Positions 1 to 8,446 are shown, numbered from the stretch's first letter. The stretch is DNA of 64,000 nucleotides from Terriglobales bacterium (GCA_035487355.1 DATHMF010000093.1:1-64000), one strand, 5' to 3'. Program-made: numbers and translations. The notes: generated by a model not told the origin, from the letters alone.

Positions 1-1132
1 TGGGACGTCCGTAGCGCTCGACCACACGCGTGGCAACAATTCCGATCACGCCGCGGTGCCAGCCGTCGCCATCGAGCACCAGGCAGTAAGGCTCGCGCTG
101 CGCGGCATCGCCATCGAGCCGCTCCTGTAGTTCTTTAACAATGCGCGCCTCTTCGTTTTGCCGCTCGGCGTTGAGCTGGTTCAGCTTGGCAGAAATTTTT
201 TGTGCCTGCTCCGTCTCGCGCGTAGTGAACAGTTCGATGACGTCGTTGGCTACATCCATGCGCCCAGCAGCATTGAGACGCGGAGCGATGCGAAAAGCCA
301 CATCCGATGCCGAGGGCGCGCTTCCGTTGCCGCCAACTGACGCCACTTCGAAGAGCGCTTTCAATCCGGCATTCACCGGTTTGCGCAAACCTGCCAGGCC
401 GAGCTTCGCCAGTACGCGATTTTCGCCGATCAGCGGCACGGCATCGGCAATCGTCGCAATAGCGACCATCTTGATAAATGAAGGCAGCAGGCGTTCGAGT
501 CCGGCGCCTTCGAGCAGAGCTTGCGCCAGCTTGAAGGCGACCCCGGCTCCGCACAGTTCCTTGCAGGGATATCCGCATCCTGGCTGGTTGGGATTCAGCA
601 CCGCAAGGGCCTGGGGAATTCCTGTAACTTCGGGCAGATGGTGATCGGTGACGATCAGGTCCAACCCCAGGCGGTGTGCGGTTTCGGCGGCGGCGAAGGC
701 GCGTATGCCGGTATCAACACTGATGATGAGGCGCACATCAGCGGCGGCGGCCTGCTCGATCACATCGCTCTTCATGCCGTATCCATCTTTGATGCGGTGG
801 GGCACGTGAAAATCGGCGACACCGCCGCAAAGTTCAATCGCCTTCTTAAGAATTACGATGGCCAGGGTGCCATCCACATCGTAGTCGCCGTAAATCAGGA
901 TGGTGTCTTTGCCGGCAATTGCGGCACGCAGCCGCTCGACAGCAGCGCTCATGCCCAGCATCAGGTAAGGCGAGTGCAAATGCGACAACGCCGGCTTCAG
1001 GAAGAGTTGCGCCTGCTCGGCGCTGGTGATTCCCCGCTGTAACAAGAGATGCGCGATCAGGGGCGAGACTTGCGCTTCTGAACTTAAACCCCTGGCAGCG
1101 GCGGGGTCCGGCGGCTTCACGATCCAGCGCAT
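1..1132 (-). CDS. recJ: Single-stranded-DNA exonuclease RecJ, 3' end cut by window
   Basis: This is a 5'-3' single-strand DNA exonuclease of the DHH phosphoesterase superfamily, which acts in recombinational and mismatch repair in the cytoplasm. Reading the minus strand from the ATG at 1132 gives 377 residues before the frame leaves the window, where RecJ is usually 550-600 residues, so the C-terminal OB and DHHA1 parts lie outside. Visible family motifs are DYDVDG near residues 83-88 and VTDHHLPE with the DHH triad near 163-165, both metal-binding signatures. The open frame contains no stop up to base 1. No clear Shine-Dalgarno precedes the ATG. The function is sure from the motifs; the exact start is less so. 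Confidence 0.93.
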   Translation of the reverse strand, partial: MRWIVKPPDPAAARGLSSEAQVSPLIAHLLLQRGITSAEQAQLFLKPALSHLHSPYLMLGMSAAVERLRAAIAGKDTILIYGDYDVDGTLAIVILKKAIELCGGVADFHVPHRIKDGYGMKSDVIEQAAAADVRLIISVDTGIRAFAAAETAHRLGLDLIVTDHHLPEVTGIPQALAVLNPNQPGCGYPCKELCGAGVAFKLAQALLEGAGLERLLPSFIKMVAIATIADAVPLIGENRVLAKLGLAGLRKPVNAGLKALFEVASVGGNGSAPSASDVAFRIAPRLNAAGRMDVANDVIELFTTRETEQAQKISAKLNQLNAERQNEEARIVKELQERLDGDAAQREPYCLVLDGDGWHRGVIGIVATRVVERYGRP

Positions 1133-1226
1133 GTGAGGAATAGATTACAGCAGGAGTGCGACAGTAACACTGTGGAAAACGGGGATGCTCCCACTTGACC
1201 CCCACTTGCTGGAGTGCCCTAAACCA

Positions 1227-1258
1227 CGTCTGACCCGCGTCTTTACTGGCGAAAATCG
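1227..1258 (+). repeat. Direct repeat copy 1 (32 bp identical core)
   Basis: A 32-base stretch is identical to 1419-1450. Similarity continues less perfectly on both sides (CCCACTTGCTGG upstream, GGGGGCTTGCTGG downstream), so each unit is about 100 bases and the period is 192 bases. No coding frame spans it. Confidence 0.85.
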
Positions 1259-1418
1259 GTCAAGAGTGGGGGCTTGCTGGCTAGTACTCAGTCCTCAGTA
1301 CTCAGAAAAGCAACCGAAAAATCTTTCACCGCAGATGAACGCGGATCAACGCTGATTTTCAGAGTGGGACTGTGCCCCCCACGCACTTGCTAGCTTATGG
1401 TTGACGTGCCCAAAATTG

Positions 1419-1450
1419 CGTCTGACCCGCGTCTTTACTGGCGAAAATCG
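1419..1450 (+). repeat. Direct repeat copy 2 (32 bp identical core)
   Basis: This is the second copy of the 32-base core at 1227-1258. It is followed by a variant of the same flank, a run of five G and then ACTTGCTGGGTAGT. The two copies flank the string of short repeats at 1285-1360. Confidence 0.85.
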
Positions 1451-1779
1451 AGCTGGGTTGGGGGACTTGCTGGGTAGTTAAAAACAGCTCCAAGTTGCAA
1501 ACTTCAAGTTCCAAGGATCAGGCGGCTAACGTTCTTGCCATCGCTCGCGCTCGTCCGGCAGGCACCAAGTTTTCAAAGAGCTTTTAAGGGCTCAGCAAAC
1601 CTCGACTCGTTCGAGGCAGGTTTCTCCCTTACCCTTGTTCTAAGGGTTCTGACACTTCAAGGGCAATGATGCGCCAAAACCGCTTAAAGACCAAGAGTTT
1701 GGTGCCAGAATGATATCAGTTTTTCCTGGTGATACCAGGGAAACAGGGTGAGATGAAATCTGCGGTCAGCAGTAAGCGA

Positions 1780-2232
1780 TCACTCTTCCGGTTCGTCGAT
1801 CATGAAGCCGCCGATTTCATCGGCGAGGTCCATGAGCCGCTGGTAGCGGTCATACCACTCGGTGGAGACTTCGTAGAGAAATACAACTCCCTGGCAGGGC
1901 CAGCCGAGCTGGATAAATCCGGTTTTGCCGCTGTAGACGCGCAGCATGCGCGCCTCTTCCTGGTCTTCGTCGCTGGGATATCCGCCGTTGCGCAGGCGTT
2001 CGATAAGGAAATCGAGCTCTTCCTTTTCCAACACCACGTCGCTCATGGTAAGAAAAGATGCGCCACCAGCCTTGGCGAGCTCGACAAAATCTTTCCAGGA
2101 ATCGGGGTTGTCGCCCGGCTCCCAATTCACGGTCGAAATCTCTTCGGTCACATAGCCGAGGAAGCGCTTCAGCCCGTGACCTTCAATGAAGGCGGTCATG
2201 TCGTCTTTTACGCTATGCAGGTCGTCTAACAT
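1780..2232 (-). CDS. Conserved hypothetical protein, about 150 aa, acidic
   Basis: I do not recognise the family. The protein is soluble, acidic and without signal peptide or membrane segment, and ends in a D-E-P-E-E tail. It looks like a compact mixed alpha/beta protein, and hydrophobic strands (GFIQLGWPCQGVVFLYEVS) precede an amphipathic last helix. I chose the ATG at 2232 (MLDDLHS); an in-frame GTG at 2259 would add nine residues. Neither start has a good Shine-Dalgarno. Codon use agrees with neighbouring genes, and the opposite frames look like shadows of it. Confidence 0.7.
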   Translation of the reverse strand: MLDDLHSVKDDMTAFIEGHGLKRFLGYVTEEISTVNWEPGDNPDSWKDFVELAKAGGASFLTMSDVVLEKEELDFLIERLRNGGYPSDEDQEEARMLRVYSGKTGFIQLGWPCQGVVFLYEVSTEWYDRYQRLMDLADEIGGFMIDEPEE

Positions 2233-2528
2233 GCGCGGATGATGAGCAGGAAATCTCACAGAGGGTTACGCTAACACGCAGGCAGAGCAGGGGTCAATGT
2301 ATTCCCCGCCTTAAATTATAAATTCTTGCACTCGCCTGAGAAGCGAAATTCCACCGCGGAGACGCGGAGGCGCTGAGAAAGACAAATGCTAACCACAAAG
2401 GGCACGATGTGGAGCCGGGAGGATTCTTTTTTGCAACGAGTCATGCCGTTGAACATCTGGGATAATCGTGGTGATGCTCTGTTGGCCTGATTAGACTGCA
2501 GGGTAGAACCGAAAATAAGGAGCCGACC

Positions 2529-2801
2529 TTGGCGAATCCCGAGTTCTTTGATGTTGCGGACAAATTCATTCATTTGGCTAATGAGTTGAGTAAAAAATGG
2601 CCAACTACTCGTATCAGTGCAGCCATCATGTACGCCTCGGCGAGGTACAATGCATTTAATTTCTTCGTCAAAGACGGCAAGGATGAAACCCAACAAAAGG
2701 CCATCGAATACTACTGTGAGCAGTACAAAAAAATGCTCAAGGAAAACATGGCCAACATCCAGAAAGAGTTTGAGGAAAAGGGAAATGACAGTGTAATGTG
2801 A
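2529..2801 (+). CDS. DUF3144 family protein
   Basis: This small soluble protein of 90 residues matches what I know of the DUF3144 family: an N-terminal helix (FFDVADKFIHLANELS), a central AAIMYASARYNAF segment, and a C-terminal KAIEYYCEQYKKMLKENM helix. The function of the family is unknown. The start is a TTG at 2529; AAGGAG at 2517-2522 sits six bases upstream and decides it. The gene stands alone, with about 120 bases before the next gene on the same strand. It is all-helical by inspection, with no membrane segment. Confidence 0.8.
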   Translation: MANPEFFDVADKFIHLANELSKKWPTTRISAAIMYASARYNAFNFFVKDGKDETQQKAIEYYCEQYKKMLKENMANIQKEFEEKGNDSVM

Positions 2802-2925
2802 GTTTTAATATGACAGGCCTGCCTGCACTTTCAATCCTCTGAAGGAATTAATGAATGTAAACGCGAAGCTGGGCTATGGCGAAAAACTATGAATCCTGAT
2901 CGTCAGACAAAGAGTAAATCAGCCG

Positions 2926-3537
2926 ATGCATAGAGCACTGTTGTTGTATTTTCTGCTGGCGACCGCTGCTTGGAGAGCAGAGGCTTCGCCTGCCACGCTT
3001 CAAGACGGCGATATCATCTTTCAAACGTCGCAATCATCCCAGAGTGTGGCCATTCAGCGGGCTACTGCTTCGCCGTACAGTCACATGGGGATCATTTTCT
3101 TCCGCAACGGCAAACCCTACGTGTTCGAGGCGATTGCAACGGTTCGCTACACTCCCCTCACAAGCTGGATTGCCAGAGGTAAAGGTGGCCACTACGTCAT
3201 CAAGCGGCTCAAAGATGCGCCTACGCTCTTAACCAGCGACGGGCTCGCAAAACTTCGCGCAACGACCAGCCAATTCGAGGGCCGGCGCTATGACCTGACG
3301 TTTGAGTGGTCTGATGATCGAATCTATTGCTCTGAGCTGGTGTGGAAGCTTTACGACCGGGCCCTCAATATTCATATCGGCGAACTGCAACACCTCAAGG
3401 ACTTCAACCTCAACGATCCAGTGGTCAAGGCCAAGATGCGGCAGCGCTACGGCAACCACGTTCCGCTGGAGGAACCAGTCATCTCACCGGGTGCAATGTT
3501 TCGGTCACCTCTTCTGGTGACGATCGCTGAGAATTGA
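2926..3537 (+). CDS. YiiX/YebB-like NlpC/P60-type cysteine hydrolase, exported
   Basis: A 203-residue protein with an N-terminal signal peptide (hydrophobic residues 4-20, cleavage likely after AEA). The mature part begins LQDGDIIFQT, then TASPYSHMGIIF with the probable catalytic His, and DRIYCSELVWK with the probable catalytic Cys. This circularly permuted order (His before Cys) is that of the YiiX/YebB-like branch of the NlpC/P60 superfamily, whose members are often cell-wall or lipid hydrolases. The substrate cannot be read from sequence. It is likely periplasmic. It is followed tail-to-tail by the NmrA-like gene. Confidence 0.8.
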   Translation: MHRALLLYFLLATAAWRAEASPATLQDGDIIFQTSQSSQSVAIQRATASPYSHMGIIFFRNGKPYVFEAIATVRYTPLTSWIARGKGGHYVIKRLKDAPTLLTSDGLAKLRATTSQFEGRRYDLTFEWSDDRIYCSELVWKLYDRALNIHIGELQHLKDFNLNDPVVKAKMRQRYGNHVPLEEPVISPGAMFRSPLLVTIAEN

Positions 3538-3560
3538 TCCCTCGCGATCTCCCGCTACTC

Positions 3561-4466
3561 TCACGCGGCGCGAGTTTTTCTTTGATACAGCGGAACAAAT
3601 TGCTCGGCAACAAAGACTTCGTACGAAGTTGGGGTTGTGTTTCGCGGTGAGCGTGGTTCGAGCGTCCGCATGTGACCTGAATTCAAGGCTGCTGCCATCT
3701 CCAGGATGAGGTTCGCCATGTCCAGCGACATGCCCATCTGGACCATCGCCGCCCGAACTTGCTCGTCGGGAAGCTGTTTGTAGACGACGCCGGGTTTGCC
3801 GATAGCTTTCCCGATCGTCGCCGTGACTTCGGTCATGGTGAGGTCGCGCTGGCCCAGAAGTTCGCGCGTCTGCTTCTGCTGAAAACCCAGTTTCAGCAGC
3901 TCTTCGGCAGCGGCGGCGCCAATGTCGCGCGCGGCAATCATGGGCAGCTTCAAATCCGGACGCAGCGGGCCAGCGGTGATGCCCATGGCTTGAATGATGT
4001 CAATTTGCGAGAAAGTGTTCTCCATAAAATAACCGGGGCGCAGATGCAGAACATTCAGTCCAGCGATTTGGTTGAGTTTCTGCTCAAGATTGTGCAGCCC
4101 GACGACCGGGCCGGTCTTGTCGGGCTTATCGGCGCCGAAGCTGCTGAGCGTCACGGCGTATGGAACTTTTGCCGCGGACAGGGCGGCGGCAATGGCATCG
4201 CTGATGCGGTCCTGATACGCACGATAATCCTGGGTGTTGGCGCTGGGCGGCGGAACCATGGCATAGACCGCGCGCGCGCCGGTGAAGGCTTTGGTGAGGG
4301 CCTGCTTGTCAATTAGATCGGCTACGAAAGGTTCGGCGCCCTCGGCTGCGATGGCCTGCAGGCGGTCGGCACTGCGACCGACGGTTCGCACCTTCTGACC
4401 ATTGACTAATAACTTCTGGGCGACGACGTGGCCGGTGTTTCCGGTAGCTCCAGTAACGACGTACAT
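3561..4466 (-). CDS. NmrA-family NAD(P)-binding protein
   Basis: A Rossmann-fold protein of the atypical short-chain dehydrogenase class (NmrA/QOR2-like). The N-terminal GATGNTGH glycine motif binds NAD(P), and HLRPGYFMEN in the middle is characteristic of the group. Such proteins act as NAD(P)H-sensing regulators or quinone/flavin reductases; which applies here is open. A longer frame starts with GTG at 4472, but AGGAGG five bases before the ATG at 4466 fixes the start as MYVVTGAT. It is the last of three minus-strand genes (VOC, NTF2-like, NmrA) with short gaps that may form one stress-related unit. Confidence 0.85.
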   Translation of the reverse strand: MYVVTGATGNTGHVVAQKLLVNGQKVRTVGRSADRLQAIAAEGAEPFVADLIDKQALTKAFTGARAVYAMVPPPSANTQDYRAYQDRISDAIAAALSAAKVPYAVTLSSFGADKPDKTGPVVGLHNLEQKLNQIAGLNVLHLRPGYFMENTFSQIDIIQAMGITAGPLRPDLKLPMIAARDIGAAAAEELLKLGFQQKQTRELLGQRDLTMTEVTATIGKAIGKPGVVYKQLPDEQVRAAMVQMGMSLDMANLILEMAAALNSGHMRTLEPRSPRNTTPTSYEVFVAEQFVPLYQRKTRAA

Positions 4467-4540
4467 AATCACCTCCTAATGTTGCTATTGATGCAATCGG
4501 AGCTGGGGATGCTGCTTTAAAATTTTCGCGGGTGCTGCCT

Positions 4541-4915
4541 CTAAGGCTTTCGGATTTCCATGCTGCGGATCAGGCCGTCTGCAAAGAGATAGATGTGTTG
4601 GACCATCTGGTCTACCACGACGTTTCCCGCCGGGTCGCGGACAGTGGTGTGGACATCCACAACTGTTCGACCCGATTCGCCGGCATGAAAGCGCAGGGGT
4701 TCGACATGAGGATTGATGGCGGCCCATTGCCGCGTCCAGTATTCGCGGACGCCGTTGTGGCCGTGAACCCGGCCTCCCTCCCAGCCGTTGGGCCAATCCA
4801 CATCAGGATGCATCGTGGTCAAAACCGTATCAATGTCCCGGGCGTTGAACGCATCATAGGCTTTCTTGAGGACCGACTGCTGGGTTGGCATCACTACGCT
4901 TGGTTTTGTAGACAC
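4541..4915 (-). CDS. SnoaL/NTF2-like protein
   Basis: A 124-residue soluble protein of the NTF2 fold (SnoaL-like, DUF4440-type). Features are the N-terminal helix (VLKKAYDAFNARDIDTVL), the MHPDVDWPNGW segment and the C-terminal strands ending in IRSMEIRKP. Members are small-molecule isomerases, hydrolases or binding proteins; the sequence does not name a substrate. It lies between the VOC and NmrA-family genes on the same strand. Confidence 0.8.
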   Translation of the reverse strand: MSTKPSVVMPTQQSVLKKAYDAFNARDIDTVLTTMHPDVDWPNGWEGGRVHGHNGVREYWTRQWAAINPHVEPLRFHAGESGRTVVDVHTTVRDPAGNVVVDQMVQHIYLFADGLIRSMEIRKP

Positions 4916-5013
4916 AGAACTGCCTCTAAATTGAGTCTACATCGAACCGATCACCCCAGGGAAACCGCGGCCTGCGGAGACCGCACCCGGCCATCCACCT
5001 GCCCAGTATTGTC

Positions 5014-5688
5014 TCAGGTTGAATTTTGGCTACGAGAAGGGAGGCGCATGACGAGGTCGAGACGTTCAACGAAGGAAATGGCATTGCCATCGGGATCTCG
5101 TACGTGAAAATCAGTTCCACCCCAGGCCTGCTTGGTGAGTGGTTGCGCGAACTCCACGCCTCGCGCCTTGAATTCCTCAAATAAACCCTGCACGTTTGAG
5201 ACTTCAATAGAAGCGCAGATCACCGATTTCTCCTGAACGGCGGCTTGTGCGAAGAAGGGTTGCTGCACGTAGCGGATGTGCAGACAAACGCCGTCTCGCG
5301 ATACCGCGCCGTAAAACGGAGGAAGACCATGGAGGAAGTCGATCTCGAAGCCAAGCTTCTGTTGGAAGAAGGCGGCGCATGTCTTAACATCCCGCACGAG
5401 CAGGACCGGCCTCACATTCATCAGGAACTGCTGACCGGACGAAGTGCGCGGCGTCTTGGGTGCTCCGGCCGTTGCCGCTTTCAGCTCCGCCCAACTCTGA
5501 TAACCGGCTTCCATCGCGACGATCTCCTGCGCCACGGTAAGAGTGAACTTAAGCGCCAATACTTCGCGGTCGGTCAAAGACTGGTAGCGTTCGAGCCTGC
5601 GTACCCTCCCGCCAATGGAATAGTCCCCTTCGCGATGCCAGCGGAGCAGCAGCTTCGCTTGCTTGCGGTATGTCTCGATGGTTGGCAT
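5014..5688 (-). CDS. VOC (glyoxalase-fold) protein with N-terminal helical domain
   Basis: Residues 1-65 form a helical domain ending in EAGYQSWAELKA, a segment seen at the N-terminus of some glyoxalase-like and ankyrin proteins. Residues 90-215 are a vicinal-oxygen-chelate domain: VRPVLLVRDVKTCAAFFQQKLGF at its start and FHVRDPDGNAISFVER at its end, the latter carrying the usual metal-ligand Glu. These proteins often give resistance to bleomycin-like drugs or act as lyases or dioxygenases. The ATG at 5688 was preferred over a GTG six bases upstream because an AGGA lies eight bases before it. Confidence 0.82.
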   Translation of the reverse strand: MPTIETYRKQAKLLLRWHREGDYSIGGRVRRLERYQSLTDREVLALKFTLTVAQEIVAMEAGYQSWAELKAATAGAPKTPRTSSGQQFLMNVRPVLLVRDVKTCAAFFQQKLGFEIDFLHGLPPFYGAVSRDGVCLHIRYVQQPFFAQAAVQEKSVICASIEVSNVQGLFEEFKARGVEFAQPLTKQAWGGTDFHVRDPDGNAISFVERLDLVMRLPSRSQNST

Positions 5689-5944
5689 AGGCACATTCCT
5701 GCTGAGATTTTTCAGCGGGCGGGCCTAGCCCTTTCGGCAGGGATGCCGACGTGCCCCACAGGGGAACAGATTTATGCTAGACCGGAACGCAACCTACTGT
5801 CAAAACAGCATAACTCGTTTTCCCGCCAACGTCTCAATGTGGCCGCTGAAATTCAAGCTGAGACATTATCACCTGCCCTGAGCGCCGCGCTGGCTGCTTG
5901 CCTGTGTTAAAATTTTTAATTCGGCACTACATCGCAAAACACCC

Positions 5945-6223
5945 ATGCTCTTTTCTAAGGAATATGTGGGCTATCTGGCCCGTGAAACCGTAAAAAAACT
6001 AATTGCAACGGAGATGATTGAGACCTCCGACGTGGCCGGCGTTACTGAAAAAGTGCATGCCGCCATGCAGGATGAGCTGGGCCTGGAAGACCGCATCCAT
6101 GACGAGGTGAGGGCCATCCTGGAGCAATATTCCGACGAAATGCGTAAATCTGGCGCCAGTTACCAGGAGATGTTCAAAAAGGTCAAGAACGAACTGGTGC
6201 GCAAATACAAGGCGGTGCTGTGA
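5945..6223 (+). CDS. DUF507 family protein (first of pair)
   Basis: A 92-residue, highly charged helical protein of the DUF507 family, whose role is unknown. It starts MLFSKEYVGYLARETVKKL and contains a DRIHDEVRAILEQY helix, matching the paralogue that follows. Its stop overlaps the start of that paralogue by four bases (GTGA), so translation of the two is likely coupled. No membrane segment or signal is present. Confidence 0.85.
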   Translation: MLFSKEYVGYLARETVKKLIATEMIETSDVAGVTEKVHAAMQDELGLEDRIHDEVRAILEQYSDEMRKSGASYQEMFKKVKNELVRKYKAVL

Positions 6224-6495
6224 GGCTCTCGCGCGACAAGATGAACAAGGTGGCCCACGTTGTGGCCGATAAGCTGGCTGAAATTGACGGCGTGGAATTT
6301 GTAGAAGACCGCAACACCATCCGCATGGAGGTGCGCAAGATCCTGGAAGACCTGCTCGGCAAAGAAGCCAAAATTGACGCCGCCGCCCGCCAGAAGATCG
6401 AAAGCCAGAAACGCACCATCATGGAAGGCACTCCTGAGTGGGACATTCTCTATAGGAAGTATTACAACGAAGAAGTGAAGAAGCTCGGGATATAA
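6220..6495 (+). CDS. DUF507 family protein (second of pair)
   Basis: A 91-residue paralogue of the preceding gene, starting at GTG 6220 as MRLSRDKMNKVAHVVADKL and containing NTIRMEVRKILEDLL. The two proteins align over their whole length but differ at many positions, so the duplication is old. DUF507 genes are often found singly or in such pairs in acidobacteria and delta-proteobacteria; a heterodimer is a reasonable guess. Confidence 0.85.
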   Translation: MRLSRDKMNKVAHVVADKLAEIDGVEFVEDRNTIRMEVRKILEDLLGKEAKIDAAARQKIESQKRTIMEGTPEWDILYRKYYNEEVKKLGI

Positions 6496-6604
6496 ACCTG
6501 ATCACCGAGTACCCGTCTTGTTTCATGCATTCTGTTTTTCTGCCGCCAGCATAGAACGCCTACAATAGTTCTTCAGGCTTTTTCTCTTCCCCTCTTCGCT
6601 GCCT

Positions 6605-7762
6605 ATGAAGCAGTTCTCCGAAGTCGCCAAACGCGCCGCTCAAGAGGCCGGCTTTGAGCTTTGTGGTGTGGTCGCGCTCGAGGGCACAGGGTTTGCTGAG
6701 CTTGAGTACTTCCCTTCCTGGATCGAAGCGGGCTACGCCGGCGAAATGGATTACCTCAAGACGCGGGATGAACAAGGCAAATTGAAGCGTGCTTCCTTGC
6801 AATCGGCGGTGCCCTGGGCGCGCTCGGTCATTGTTTGCGGCATCAACTACAACACTGCCCAGCCCTATTCCACCGAGGTAGCGCACAACAAAACTCGCGG
6901 CTGGATCGCGCGCTATGCCTGGAGCGCGGAAGACTACCACGATTCCCTCCTTCGCAAGCTGCGGCGGGTGGAGGCACGCATTCGCTCTGAGGCAGAGAGC
7001 GCGGGCGCGGACGAAGGCACAGAAATTTCCAAGATCACCACACGCTGCTACGTGGGTACCGGTCCGCTGGTCGAACGGGTTTACGCCAAGTACGCCGGGT
7101 TGGGCTGGATCGGAAAGAACACCTGCATTCTCAACCAGCAGTGGGGGTCGTGGATATTCCTGGGCGTGATTCTGACTTCAGTCGAACTTGATCCTGTTTT
7201 GCCGGTCCCGGATTCGCCTGTTCCCAATTTTCCTGTTCCCGATTTGCCTGTTGAAGACCGCTGCGGAAGCTGCACGCGTTGCATCGAGGCATGCCCTACG
7301 GGCGCCCTGGTGGAGCCTTATAAGCTCGATGCCACGCGCTGCATTTCTTATCTCACCATTGAAAAACGCGGGAGCATTCCCCAAGAGTTGCGCTCCGGCA
7401 TGGGGAACCATATTTTCGGGTGCGACATTTGCCAGGACGTTTGCCCGTGGAACGGTGGGGCGACGAACCATTTGCCCAAGGCTCCGGCAACCGAAGCCAC
7501 AGAATTCCAGCCGCGACCGGGATTGGTGAATCCGCCGCTGGAGCAGATCGCTGGCATGAGCCGGGAAGATTTTCAGAAGGCCTTTCGACGTTCGCCCATT
7601 AAGCGCGCCAAGTATTCCGGATTGCGCCGCAACGCGGTGATTGCCATGGGGAACAGCGGAGAGAGCAGCTTTTTACCCCAGCTTCGCGAGCTGGCGGAAG
7701 ATTCGGATCCCGATGTGGCGCAACATGCGCAGTGGGCCATCGAACAAATTCAGAAAAAATAA
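6605..7762 (+). CDS. queG: Epoxyqueuosine reductase QueG
   Basis: QueG makes queuosine from epoxyqueuosine in tRNA with cobalamin and two [4Fe-4S] clusters, the last step of the Q pathway in the cytoplasm. The clusters are shown by CGSCTRCIEACP at residues 220-231 and CDICQDVCP at 273-281. The N-terminal domain carries the usual TRCYVGTGPLVERVYAKYAGLGWIGKN region in two parts, and the C-terminus has a HEAT-like repeat (residues 338-380). At 385 residues it is slightly long because residues 197-217 are a Pro-Val repeat just before the first cluster. A TACAAT near 6561 may be a -10 element. It has no queuosine neighbours here. Confidence 0.95.
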   Translation: MKQFSEVAKRAAQEAGFELCGVVALEGTGFAELEYFPSWIEAGYAGEMDYLKTRDEQGKLKRASLQSAVPWARSVIVCGINYNTAQPYSTEVAHNKTRGWIARYAWSAEDYHDSLLRKLRRVEARIRSEAESAGADEGTEISKITTRCYVGTGPLVERVYAKYAGLGWIGKNTCILNQQWGSWIFLGVILTSVELDPVLPVPDSPVPNFPVPDLPVEDRCGSCTRCIEACPTGALVEPYKLDATRCISYLTIEKRGSIPQELRSGMGNHIFGCDICQDVCPWNGGATNHLPKAPATEATEFQPRPGLVNPPLEQIAGMSREDFQKAFRRSPIKRAKYSGLRRNAVIAMGNSGESSFLPQLRELAEDSDPDVAQHAQWAIEQIQKK

Positions 7763-7856
7763 ACTCGCTGCAAGGCCCTAAAAATCATGCGGGCAAACTT
7801 CCTACGCGACAACCGGCGCTGCCCGGCCCGTCTTTCATGGTTTCTTCAGGAAGAAT

Positions 7857-7872
7857 GTAAGTGTTTACTTAC
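7857..7872. promoter_or_regulatory. Inverted-repeat operator, copy 1
   Basis: GTAAGTGTTTACTTAC is a perfect 6-4-6 inverted repeat. It is followed at 7883-7890 by AACTTACA, a further half-site. The same arrangement recurs before the next two paralogous genes. It lies 144 bases before the start codon at 8017. I read it as the binding site of a dimeric repressor such as a TetR-type protein; no such gene is in the window. Confidence 0.7.
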
Positions 7873-8016
7873 TTAGCGGCACAACTTACACGAAGCTAAT
7901 TTGGCTCGAATGCTAACTCATCCACTATCAGTCCTTTACTCGCGCCAGCACTTTGGCACACCATCTGCACTAACAGGAGTAGTTTTTGAATTGGATTTAC
8001 CCATAGGGAGGTTGAT

Positions 8017-8397
8017 ATGAAAAGTACATTGCTTCGTAACACGATTGTGACAGCAGCGCTGGCGATAGGCATGGCTTGCGCCATGCCGCTGAGTGCCGCG
8101 GCACAGGAGAGGGACGGCAACGGGCGCGGGAATGACGCGCGCTATTCGCAACGGGACGACTCTTATCGTAACCAGCGTGATCAAAGCCGCGACGCGAATG
8201 ATTTTCGCCGTGACTGGCGATCCTCGCGCGACGACTCTTATCGGGCGCCACGTGAACGAGACGGCCGCGACCGTAACTGGGACCGGGGCCGGGGCGATGA
8301 CTGGCAGCGCTCGGATTTTCGACACGACCGTGGCGAACACATCCGGGATGATGGCCGGCGCCCTTCGGGAGTCTTCTTCCGGGTAACCATTCACTAA
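8017..8397 (+). CDS. Secreted Arg/Asp-rich protein (paralogue 1, no glycine zipper)
   Basis: A 126-residue exported protein. The signal peptide (MKSTLLRNTIVTAALAIGMA, ending AAA-Q) is closely related to those of the next two genes. The mature part is extremely rich in Arg, Asp, Asn and Ser, with repeated DDSYR segments, and is probably disordered. Unlike its two paralogues it lacks the C-terminal glycine zipper. The Shine-Dalgarno GGGAGG at 8006-8011 fits the ATG at 8017. Function unknown; the promoter repeat suggests co-regulation with its paralogues. Confidence 0.8.
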   Translation: MKSTLLRNTIVTAALAIGMACAMPLSAAAQERDGNGRGNDARYSQRDDSYRNQRDQSRDANDFRRDWRSSRDDSYRAPRERDGRDRNWDRGRGDDWQRSDFRHDRGEHIRDDGRRPSGVFFRVTIH

Positions 8398-8416
8398 AAC
8401 CCCGGATCGGAGGGAT

Positions 8417-8446
8417 AAAAAGCCTCTCGCAAGAGAGGCTTTTTTA
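8417..8446 (+). terminator. Rho-independent terminator 1
   Basis: AGCCTCTC, loop GCAA, GAGAGGCT, then six T (8421-8446). It lies 20 bases after the stop of the first paralogue. Nearly the same hairpin follows each of the next two genes. Confidence 0.92.

Larger units (their letters stand above)
1133..1779. other. Gene-free region with direct repeats
   Basis: About 650 bases between the recJ start and the end of the next minus-strand gene hold no convincing coding frame. They contain a pair of direct repeats (listed separately), short simple-repeat strings of the type ACTCAGTCCTCAGTACTCAG near 1285-1305, and a string near 1325-1360 (ACCGCAGATGAACGCGGAT) of a kind common between acidobacterial genes. 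A promoter for recJ must lie here but I cannot place it. Confidence 0.6.
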
